From positions 4,325,167-4,389,166 of the forward strand of contig CM022665.1 of NCBI GenBank assembly GCA_012295275.1: 64,000 bases of DNA, written 5' to 3'. Below the pieces are notes generated by a model, which saw only the letters and a list, made by a program, of their open reading frames with translations, was not told the origin of the DNA and ran no database searches. This stretch comes from Chrysomallon squamiferum (lineage: Eukaryota; Mollusca; Gastropoda; Neomphalida; Peltospiridae). The first letter of the stretch is position 1, and every line of letters begins with the position of its first letter. Of this stretch, positions 53,685-64,000 are shown piece by piece. The translations under genes and the position numbers were made by a program.

Positions 53685-53742
<58 letters not shown>
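53628..53742 (+). repeat. (AAT)~18 joined to (AGT)~20
   Basis: Pure AAT triplets switch at about 53,681 to pure AGT triplets in the same phase. Confidence 0.97.
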
Positions 53743-53743
<1 letters not shown>

Positions 53744-53960
53744 ACAACAATAAGATTATTCACATCAACATTAATAATTTTACTGTAATAATTTATTTTC
53801 AGTCATAATATTACGAAGGCAATAGATGTGGCTAACCAAACGAGTGCATCACATCAAATGCTATGCTGTTTCATGAGTATGCCTGAATGTTAAACTCTTG
53901 GTTAAATTAGATATTTCTCCAAACTTAATCAAGACACGCAAACAAACCATTAGGAAAAAA

Positions 53961-53966
<6 letters not shown>

Positions 53967-53995
<29 letters not shown>
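53967..53995 (+). repeat. Poly-A tract (~29)
   Basis: Uninterrupted A-run. Confidence 0.95.
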
Positions 53996-53997
<2 letters not shown>

Positions 53998-54359
53998 ATT
54001 GAAAGTAGTGGAAAAGAAATATAGCTGCATACGACTTCCGGTGGCTTTTGATAAAGCGCAAAAGCCATTGGTTTGCGACTGTCTGTCATATGTCAAATGG
54101 ATTCAGAGTGAAATGTGCCAGAAAGGAAATCTTCCGACCTGAATCAACACTAACGAATTAAATCCATCTGACGTAAGCCTTACACGCCACTGAATTAACT
54201 TTGAAAGATAAATTGCAGTTATTTACACTTTATTTTCCCTCAATCGATGGGCCAGACCAATCAATAAAAGGTTATCTTGGCTGATTTTTAGAGTTTGCAA
54301 GTACCTGTAGGCTGCTGCTCCGTTATCCAGCAAGATCTTCGTGCGATACTTTAGAGACA

Positions 54360-54382
54360 AAAAAAAAAAAAAAAAAAAAAAA
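54360..54382 (+). repeat. Poly-A tract (~23)
   Basis: A-run followed by GAAGAAGAAGAAG. Confidence 0.95.
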
Positions 54383-56464
54383 TAGAAGAAGAAGAAGATG
54401 AAAAACAAAATTATAATGGTCTGTCTTTTTCTCCCTCTCTCCACTTTTTTGATTTGTAAAAGCTGATTCATCTACTGGTTATTTACGTCTTTCGTCCGAG
54501 TTGCAAAAGCCTTTCGGACTGAATAACTGCAAACATTTTAGTTTCGTATAAACAACAGCAGCCGCAGCAATACAAACAAATAAAACAATTAAAAAATTAA
54601 AAATTAAAAATAAAATAAAATAAAATAAAATAAATAAATAATAATAACTAAAAAATTAATTCTAAAATATACTACTAATCCACACTTTCACAAATTTTTC
54701 TGTCGTTATTTGTAATTCTAACAAATGTTATATTTTATTTTCCTGTACACTGAAATATCTAAAACCACTGACTTCTCACGTTATACGTTAATAAATTATA
54801 TCGACATAAGCCCTAAATGAGCCTGTTATCTTGTACGAAATAAATGTTCTTCTTGATACCTAGTACTTAGATATTTTATCTTCACTGACGTTTTGATCTA
54901 ACCTTTGACAGTTTGATTAGTTATCGCCGATTGTCTGTGAACATGGTAAGCGTAAGATATTTCCCTCTTTTCAAAGATTTATTACGCAAAAACTATGTAG
55001 GTACAAATATGTGGTTCTTTGCATATTTTATTTAAACTTAGAAATTTCAACGTTAACGTGATGTTTCTAATTAAGCTGGCTAAAAGTTATACTTGAATTA
55101 ATAAAACTGAACATGTGCTCACGTAAATTCATATACACTGTATGTTTACACACAGACACACACACACACACACACATATATACACATATATATTTTTATA
55201 TACAGAACAGATGACAACTGTTTTTATTTTTAACTTGAGCAGCAACAATAACATCACAGCGATATTAACATTATATCCACAATCACCAATATCAGCAGCA
55301 GCAGCAACAACAACAACAACAAAAAATAGTTTAATAAATAAATAAATAAATAAATACAAAGATAAACAGACAGACAGATTAAAAATATATATTTAACTCA
55401 GTTTGAATGATTAAACAGGTATCAGTGGCAGTCCTCCTGTATCAGGATTACTGATCCTTTGAAATGCTTTGTTTTGTACGCACCAGTTTTATGAGTATAA
55501 AACATTTCTGAAAAAAAAAAACAACAAACATATATATGTTTATTTCTGGAATATATTAATTTTAGAACAATATCACCTAGCAGTGACACTTCCTGTTGAA
55601 ATGAAGATATCGATACAATGACGGACTCGGTGATTTCATCATCGTAACATTAATCAGCCAAGGCTCCCCTGGGAATCATTAAATCCATTTTTCCAATGAT
55701 GAGTGATGATGACTCTGATGAAAGTGACGCTACAGCCCCCGCTCAGTCCCTCATAATCAGGAAATAAACCAGAGCGTGAAGTTTACGACGTTGTCGCTTT
55801 ATAAGCTTGCGGGACTGCATCAGTGTTACTCGAAATAACAGTGATAAAAATGCTAGGACTTCGGATTTCTCGTGATCCAATTTCCCTTTGGGATATGAAA
55901 TATTGTTTATGAATTTAGCACTAGGATTTTGTTTCAGATTTAAACTGTGACGTGACCTGTCTCTGTGGACTGAATGAGTATATGGTGTGCGGCTTTCAGT
56001 TTATGGGTTTGGCTTTATAAGGTCTTGGAATTTAAGAACGAATGCACTAAAGTTCTGTGTAAAATAGCTTCTCTGTTAACATTTGTGATATCGTATTCTC
56101 CTGTTTAATAGTTCATGAAATTTTTAAATTTTACAGCTCTGTCAACACGTCCATAAGGTGTCGTCCCACAGGTTGAAATCCCTGTTGGTCGAAATCCTGA
56201 TTACCTGTATATGTAATGAACATGGCCTCTTCATGTTCATACAAGTTTTGATTATAGACGGACAATGGTTTATTTACTAATGGATATAAATCTGATTACC
56301 TGTGTATATAATAAACATCCCCGAAATCTCCATTTTTTTCCCGGTCCCGAGAGTTCCAAGTACTGACAGCGACGAACCATGATGCCTACTCTCCTCCAGA
56401 CACCCAAAGACAGCGATCTGCAGGGACCGTGGTGATGACATGGGTGGCGCAAGAATTCCTCTTC

Positions 56465-56647
56465 GCCAATGCTGGATCACTTCACCAGTGCTGGATCTCT
56501 TCACCAGTGCTGGATCACTTCACCAATGCTGGATCACTTCACCAATGCTGGATCACTTCACCAATGCTGGATCACTTCACCAGTGCTGGATCACTTCGCC
56601 AATGCTGGATCACTTCGCCAATGCTGGATCACTTCACCAATGCTGGG
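56465..56647 (+). repeat. 19-bp minisatellite, ~9.6 copies
   Basis: The unit is 19 bp (ACCAATGCTGGATCACTTC) with A/G variants at the first and fifth positions. Nine full copies without indels run from 56,465 to 56,635, plus a partial copy ending in CTGGGTCAAG. Because 19 is not a multiple of three, all forward frames through it are open and give the same peptide pattern, which explains the overlapping ~60-100 codon frames here. The array stops exactly where the transposase-like frame begins. Confidence 0.95.
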
Positions 56648-56650
56648 TCA

Positions 56651-56925
56651 AGAATGAACAACAATCTGGAAGTTTTCCATTCTCGAGTCAGCAGGCTGCT
56701 TGCTTCCTCATCGACATCCGAACATCTACAGATTTGAAGACTTGATCAAGGGGACAGAGAAATGTGAAAATGCAAAGATGAATGCTGCAGCTGCCACCAC
56801 CGAGGAAGAGAGTCTATCGGGATCTCGACAAAGGAGTCAGACGCCTCACGCAGCAGTTCACTGACAGAACGAAGACTCCTCTGCAGTACCTGAACGCCAT
56901 TGGTCACCTCATGAAGCTGCAGTGA
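56651..56925 (+). pseudogene. Mutator-like (MULE) transposase C-terminus, frameshifted relic
   Basis: Three forward segments in successive frames resemble the C-terminal end of MULE/FLYWCH-associated transposases as I know the family: an NNxLEgfHsr block, an HPNIyrF block, then a PPPrKR-Y-lD...L-YL..i.HL tail. The segments are 56,651-56,710 (RMNNNLEVFHSRVSRLLASS), 56,715-~56,792 (HPNIYRFEDLIKGTEKCENA) and 56,782-56,925 (including LPPPRKRVYRDLDKGVRRL and PLQYLNAIGHLMKLQ, then TGA). Two +1 frame changes separate them, so the copy is dead. An AATAAA follows the stop at about 56,938-56,943, as expected at a transcript end. The catalytic DDE domain is not identifiable upstream, where a 19-bp minisatellite begins. 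The family call rests on remembered motif pattern, without a search. Confidence 0.6.
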
Positions 56926-57522
56926 TTGATTTTTGTGAATAAAAAAACATTTTTAGACGGAGAACTTTTTTTTTTTTAAATTATTGACAGACATTCTCTA
57001 CACTAAGTACATGGGTTATTTCGATATTTGTCATAATTGCATACTTTATGCGATAAGTGACATCCATACCAATGTATACAATAATAATCGGTTTCCACAT
57101 AATCTGGAACAGTTCATTATAAACGACTGAGGTAACAACGTGCATGTCAATAAAACTGCTGAACCATATTTATTGTTGTTTTAGCAGTTCGACCAAGTGG
57201 GAATTCGACCCAAAGGGAGTAAGCCCGTCCATAGTGCATGCATTGGCAGTAGGAATTTGTATCATGGAACTGATTCGTTCTTTTCCCCCAGTTTGTGGAT
57301 GTCCATGTCTTAGCAAGCAATGTTTCAGTGAGTGATTTCGTTTGTAAAACTCAGGGCAATAATGTATGGCAAAAACAATATCTCGCTTAATTTTTAAATA
57401 TCATTAATACAATATGACAACAAAATAAAAAAAATAAAATAAAATAAAAAAAATAAATTAAAAAAAATTAATACCATTATCTAACATCGAATAAAGTTTT
57501 TACTGGAAAAATCACAAGATTC

Positions 57523-57561
57523 ACAACAAACAAACAAACAAACAAACAAACAAACAAACAA
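57523..57561 (+). repeat. (CAAA)n tetranucleotide
   Basis: About nine CAAA units. Confidence 0.95.
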
Positions 57562-57674
57562 ATCCGAAAAACCCAACCCAAAACATCAGCTATTAACTTT
57601 GGATGAGTTGTAACACATGAACTACAATTAGCAAGAGTTAGTATTGTATGACAATCATTTCAAGATGAAAGGTG

Positions 57675-57679
<5 letters not shown>

Positions 57680-57705
<26 letters not shown>
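57680..57705 (+). repeat. Poly-A tract (~26)
   Basis: Uninterrupted A-run. Confidence 0.95.
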
Positions 57706-58384
57706 CATTCTTAGTGATAAAATACTCCGTGTTCATTTTTACTACAGTGATTCTTCAACATTTCGTTTTAAACAAACAAAAAAATAAAAAAATAAAAAAT
57801 AAATAAATAAATGTGGTCTCAAAGCCAAATATTGACTGTAAACTAAACCTGTTAAGCAGCATTCCTGTTTAATAAAGTTTGTGATCACTCACGCTTTGTA
57901 ATGCTTGAATTTTATTACTAAGTGGATTAGCACATGCTTTTGTGTGGAAAATTCGATGTTTGGTATAAAAATCGACCGCAGCTACTTTGTTTAGACGACA
58001 GAGTCCACTTTTACAAGAGAGACACTTTTCTGACTGTCTAAAGCCGTTGAAAATAAAAAGCAAATATAAAATGGACAAATAATGAAAAAGGGTAAACAGA
58101 AATTACTAAAGATAGCTTTGCACAGACGGAAATATTCGAACAGTTCTTAGATATTGTTATTACCACAACCAAAAAAAAAAAAAAAAGGAACAAAAATTAC
58201 ACAAAAACATTTCGTTTTAATTTGATTGTATAACTGATCCGTATTGATAACGTATGACGTAGTTTATTTATTTTTTTATTATTATGTTTTTTTCACTTTT
58301 CATTATTTCTATTTGTGTGTGTGTGTGAAATTAATACAAAAAACAGGACAGCACCATAATCAACGTCAGCAACGATAACAACAA

Positions 58385-58385
<1 letters not shown>

Positions 58386-58421
<36 letters not shown>
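58386..58421 (+). repeat. Poly-A tract (~36)
   Basis: Longest pure homopolymer in the window. Confidence 0.96.
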
Positions 58422-58426
<5 letters not shown>

Positions 58427-60189
58427 ACCGTAAAAAGATATCCACAGTGTGTTGTGGAAAAAATATAAAAGACAGAAATCTTACGCAACATTCATGTGGC
58501 AAATTCTTTTAAGAACCTAGACAAGGTATTGTTCCGCTCAATGTCATCTTCAGAAGACGATTAATGTAGCGTGTTTTCTGCTTATCTCAGCTTACGGCCC
58601 GCGTAGGCGACAGACTCAGAGGAGATGACAGAATATAATCGGTGAAACCTGCCGTACATTTAAGTGACAGAAATAGTTCACCGCGTAGGAAAAAAAAAAA
58701 AACGAAAAGAAAACAACACGTAGCGCCCTCAACAGCATTATGAAAATCAAGTTTAGAATTTTTTATATTTTGTTTATCAATTTAAAAAAAAAGTTAAAAA
58801 TAAGCTTTGGATTTTTATATTTTATTTATCAAATGAAAAAATAGGCTTTTAAGATCCGACTTCAAGGTTATTTTCGATTTTCATTATTTTGTTTCGCAAG
58901 TTAAAAAAAAAAAAAAAAAAAAAATAAAAATGCTTTTAAACTCGGACTTAGATACTGTTTAGAAATTGTTTGAAGTATGATATTTTGTTTATCAGATTAA
59001 AAAGAAGAAGAAATATTTTTATCTTCTGTCAATTTAATTTTCGATGAAAACATTATTTATCATGCAAATGAAAAAATGTATATATTTTTTCCTTATTTAT
59101 TTATTTTAGTTTATTTTTTTTTTTTTTACAAAAATCGATACCAAACAATAATGCAATTTGCATCTTTATTTACTTTTATTTTATTTTTTTTTTTTATGAC
59201 TTTTTTTTAACGATGACAACTTTTTGTCTTGTTAATTTTCTAGTGACACACTGCTGTCAATGTTTCGACATGTTATTATTAATTCTATATACAGGCTGAC
59301 ATCACCTGTCATAGCTGTCATGCATTTTTTTCATCGTTCTTACAGTTGGAACAGTTGACAACACTAATCAATACCATGTTAGAAAAAAAAAACACAGCGT
59401 CAGGAATTTATTACGTTTAAACAAACAGATTTATGAACAGCCAAGAAAAGAATTCACCAGCAGTCGTATCGGGCTAGAAAACAAAGAGTGGAACGATCGC
59501 ACTGAATTTGGAACAACGAGATAAAATGTAAAATCAAACATTACGAATATTCAAAATGGTTCAATTCATCAAGCTGCCAGTGTTTCGAGCACTTTTACAA
59601 GTCAGAATCCTTTCTTTTTGTGTACACAGGACTTCTGTCAAGGGAAAGAGAGGCAAAGAGATGAATACTATGAATATTTGTTAAAAAGAAACGAGCGTGT
59701 TCTTGAGGTAATTTCAGCTCGAGAACCACAGTTTTTTTTTTGTCTCACGAGATCGTAAGCAAACTCTGCCAAGTCAGGGGGAAAACACAGCTCTTCAGAT
59801 TTTGTCTTTTAATATTACTCTGATTATTGGAAAGAACTAAAAATGCCAAAGTACACTGACATTTATCCATGCTCGTCAAAGAAACAGAAAGGATCTATAA
59901 GTATGTCGGTCTGTCTGTCCTGGGGTATGTGTGTATATGTACGCCAGTATCAGTGCCAACTATTCACAAAAATGATTTAATGCAATGACCTAAGAGAAAT
60001 GCAGTCTGTGAAATATTCAAAGTGTAATTTATAAAATGTCCCAGTAGAATCGGGTAATTACATTTTTTTTAAATCTAATTGAAAATGTACAGACAGGCTC
60101 ACCGATCTGTACTTATTTTTAAACTTTGAAATTCATGCAGTTTAATAAAGACTTAATAATTTAATCAGTTAGTACAAACTCTGGTGTGT

Positions 60190-60192
60190 CTG

Positions 60193-60223
<31 letters not shown>

Positions 60224-60440
60224 ATATGTGTGTGTATGTATGTATGTATATATGCATATATGCATATTTATTCTTTTTTTTAAAAATAAAACATAGTGGG
60301 GATATATGTACGGATGTTTGTGTGTGTATGGGAATCTATCTATGTATGTATGTATGTGTGTGTATGTATGTATGTATGTGTGTGTATGTCTGTGTGTTTG
60401 TATGTGTGTGTATGCGTATTTATGAATGAATGTATTTAGG
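60190..60440 (+). repeat. Cryptic GTGT/GTAT/TGTATG region
   Basis: Imperfect (GT)n, (GTAT)n and GTATGTATGTATGTGTGTGT stretches around an A/T-rich insert. The Cys/Tyr/Val frame over it is an artefact. Confidence 0.92.
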
Positions 60441-61845
60441 AATGAATATTCTGTTATCTTATGTACGTCTGATTAGATTCAGAACATGTTCAACATTCGG
60501 TACACGAGGACAAAACCCAGCCATGACCTCAGAAACGTTTACATGCCGCTAACGAGATTCGAATGTATGTACGTACGTATGTACGTAGGTAGGTATTTGT
60601 GTACTTATATACATACACAGACAGAGATATAAAAAGATGTAACATTTAAAGACACGTTTGATGAATACTGAAAGGTAATATTAATCAGTGTTTCAGCGTT
60701 TTTCGGTCGTGCGTTGTCATAAAATAAGATAATATTCGCAAATGTCTGGAATGACATCAACAGTGAGGGGCGTGTTTGTTATCAAAGTCTGCCTTTGAAT
60801 TACCTTAACTGTCTCGACCTTTAGAACAACAGACACAACCACACCTTTTTATAAATCATCAATGTAGCGGGGTATTCAGAAAAATAAAGATGAAAGAAGT
60901 TCACATTATCTTAAGAGAATAAGCTAATGAAGCAGTTCTATGTTTTTAACTGTGTTTTTTTGGTTTGATCCTGTCTTTGTGGAGTTCTTGGTATCTAGTT
61001 TACGAAATACCACAGTTACAGATACATATTTTTCTAAAAATACTTGTTAATTGCAATAAATTAAGTATTAACTTTAATTTAGAAGGGAAATTACGAAATC
61101 ATTAAAAATTCAAATTGCCAATACTACTACTATTACTACTAATAAAAATTATTATTATTATTAATAAACAAAACAAAAGCATAAAAGTAACAAATGAAAA
61201 ATCCACAAATTAAAGAAAACAAATAATTTCGTTATTATTCCTTTAAAAATCGTGCGAAAAGGAAACAGTAGAACACATCGTTATTTTGATCATCATCATC
61301 ATAATCGTTGTTGATCTCATTATTATTATTATTGTTGTTGTTGCTATTATTATTATTAATACGCCAGAAAGAATTTAATGAATTTTCCGTAAGAGCAAAT
61401 GCTCTGTCGTTGTTTCGAAATTGAAATCAATTTTTTTTTTTTTTCAGTGTTAGAAAAATATGCTACAACGACAGAACTGCATAATGAAGACAGCAAATGT
61501 TTGCTAAATTAGACGTGTTCTGTCCTGTCATGGAATGAAAATGTCAAAGTGATGCAGATTACTTCTCGGATCAAAGAATAAAGTAATCAACGAAATCGAA
61601 AACTCACGGCTGGATAGTTTCACAGACGTTTGAAGAATCGAACCGGAGCACTTTCAGAGAAATACAGAATCGAAAGATCCATACCTGTTCAGATAACTAC
61701 GTTACACCTTGATTAATGAAAATAAAACAGCATGTTTATAACTGTATGTGCAAGAGAATAAACATGTTAACAACAGTTTAAATCACTCTCTCTAGTTGTT
61801 TCTGTGTTTCTCTCTATCCGTCTTTCATTCTTTCCTTTTATCAAA

Positions 61846-61985
<140 letters not shown>

Positions 61986-64000
61986 AGTTTCCTCCAGTAT
62001 TCTTGTGGCTAATGTAGATATGGTTAAGGACCACACGGGCAGACAGACACACACACACACAAAACACACAAATAAAAATAAATAAATCCCCTAGCACCAC
62101 ACACTTGGAAATACTTTCTCGTTTGTGAGCGATGAACGTTTTAAATTTATCTTCAGGCAGGGAAACACGTACCACAGACCTTTATAAACCTGAACTTCTA
62201 CAGTGGTTGGAACGAAACGACCAGTCACGATTGGAAAACGGATCCTGAGACGATTAATGCTCAACCATTGTGATTTTACATGTTTATCTTTCACCAAGTC
62301 TGTCTTTTCTCTTCAGGTCTGTTGCACGTTTTCTCTTCGCCTGACTGATTTTATATGTATATATTTTGGGAAGTTAAATGTGCATGTATTAGATTTTCTT
62401 TTGTAATGTACCAAACGCAAACAGGCAATGAGTAATCCTTTACGGATCTCCAATAACAGTTTAAATGACGCGTGAAAAAAAATCTTTAAACATACTAGCA
62501 CTGGCACTTTAAGTAAACCTTTTAATGGATGGATTTCCATCAAATCTGATACAATAATTAAGAATACGATTTAAAATAAAAACCATGCTGTATTTTAACT
62601 GGACATCTCTAGCAATAAAATTATATGGAAACGCAATCATTGCCGCCTAAATGGCTTTCTGGCATAAATCTTGATTAACCTTGGTTACGGTTCCCTAGTT
62701 ACGTCACGTTTGATTATTTACGATTAGAAAAAAATAAAAAATACTTTAATGTGTATGTTACAAGCTTTATAGATGGTTGTTCACATCTCCCATCAAAGCG
62801 AATAATAAAAGTGAATAGAAAAAACATTTGACAATAAAATGTGATTACTGTTTTACTCTAATTTCTGTTCTTCCCTATTTCTCTGCCACCGTCTCTCTGT
62901 CTAACTGTGTATATGCGTGTATCTAGTCTACCAGTCTACCCATCTATAATCTTTCAAACACTGGCTTCCGATGAAATACAAAGAAAGTAAGTATTATTTC
63001 AGTAAAATAAAAAATATTAAAAACATTAATAATAATATGACAATAATCCAGTATTTACTGATCTAAGGGGGCAAACTCTGGTTTGTCTTTATTCTCTCTT
63101 TTTTTTTTTTTCCTTCAAATAATTATTTAACTTCGTTAAAAGTATGTATCATAAATAATGAGCGAATGAACAACAGTTCTTGTCGAGTATAACGTTCAAA
63201 AAACAAAACATAAAAATTACGACAAAATCGTAACTGTGGGTCACATTTCTGTTACGACAGACTTGAGTTTTTTTAAACTGTGCACTGCCATTCGTTCACT
63301 GACCCCCTGTCACTGGAAGGCTAAACTTACATCTGTAAATAGAATCATATCAAGACAGACAACATCTGAACATGATTTTGTCTCGCACCGTATCCGTAGC
63401 ACAGGAAAAAAGGTAATATAAAAGTATCCAGCCATTTTTACTGGCGGTCTGCTTCTTATTGGGAGTTTCGGAAGTGGAAGGAGTGATCGCCGCTGAGAAG
63501 CTCTTTCTCGCTGAAATTCAATTTCCGGGAGAGAGAGGTGCGCTAATTTCTCATCCAGCGCTTCAGACAGTGTGACAGTTTGTTTCCAATACACCTATTC
63601 TAACAGCAAGTACATATAATTATAAGCTTTAGTATAATACTGACTGTGATGAAAATATCTGTCTTATAATTTGTATGTAACTCTCTGTCTGTCTATGTAG
63701 GTATATGACGAGCTATCTGGCTTGCAAACTGAACGATATTGTTGTTTGTGGCGCCTGTTATTGCTTGTGGTGTCGAGGAGCAAACACACGCAGTTGATGC
63801 TTTTTGATTATTATTTCTTTTTCTAATTCTTCAATAATGGGGGGAAAAAATAGTAAGGCAACAACAACAACAACAACAGCAATACAAACAACACCAGTAA
63901 ATGTTATAAACCTATCACTTACAAGCGATTTTTCATATCAAAAGAGTGATAAAGTATTTCTTTTTACGTATAAAGCTTTGTTAAAAGTATATAGTACTAC

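Larger units (their letters stand above)
47922..56464. other. Intergenic stretch, no supported gene
   Basis: Contains the 33-bp repeat, (GT)n, AAT/AGT and poly-A tracts. The 53,200-53,420 and 55,600-55,860 stretches are somewhat GC- and CpG-richer but show no recognisable exon. 56,340-56,464 may hold more of the decayed transposase, but I cannot align it. Confidence 0.55.

Noticed and set aside
55696-55767. Small acidic ORF (MMSDDDSDESDATAPAQS...)
   Set aside because: Only 23 codons, arising from GATGATGA-type sequence; no supporting signal.
57184-57330. Two possible micro-exons with good-looking donors (GTAAGC, GTGAGT)
   Set aside because: Very short, no consistent phase, no neighbouring exons; splice-like sites of this quality are common by chance.

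Overview
This window is animal nuclear DNA with very little coding sequence. It is AT-rich and packed with microsatellites: (GA)n, (CA)n, (TA)n, GTAT and ACCT tetranucleotides, AAT/AGT trinucleotides and long poly-A runs. It has no bacterial-style gene packing, and the few signals found are eukaryotic (splice donor, tRNA-derived SINE promoter boxes, a DNA-transposon relic). The strongest biological clue is a mosaic CpG pattern: about 12.3 kb is almost free of CpG, while the remaining ~51 kb has ordinary CpG content. Gene-body methylation in invertebrates leaves this pattern. A mollusc (cephalopod or gastropod) is my best guess, but it is inference; no species can be named from the sequence.

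Layout. 1-12,364: CpG-depleted DNA without a convincing exon, read as a long first intron of a minus-strand gene that leaves the window on the left. It holds a SINE relic (about 9,200-9,507), a diverged ~100-bp tandem repeat (9,645-10,115) and several microsatellites. 12,369-12,396: a candidate first coding exon on the minus strand, with a good start context and a perfect GTAAGT donor. The CpG cliff falls at this donor. 12,397-12,900: CpG-rich 5' flank, probably leader and promoter of that gene. 12,954-64,000: apparently intergenic DNA with normal CpG. Its landmarks are a 19.5-copy 35-bp satellite with a 70-bp higher-order alternation (21,267-21,950); an island with a recurring GTTCAATATAGG-type motif and coding-like minus-strand frames (30,000-31,300); (CT)50, (GA)~100 and (CT)67 arrays; a CpG-rich 46-bp minisatellite (46,519-46,775); a ~57-bp minisatellite (47,284-47,745) followed by a GC-rich inverted repeat (47,860-47,921); a 33-bp repeat (51,087-51,198); and a decayed Mutator-like transposase C-terminus (56,651-56,925) directly preceded by a 19-bp minisatellite.

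No complete protein-coding gene is visible. Most open frames are translations of simple repeats or lie within the length range expected by chance. The most informative observations are the agreement of the CpG cliff with the candidate first exon, the higher-order 35-bp satellite, the transposase relic with its minisatellite, and a strong strand bias of long poly-A runs.
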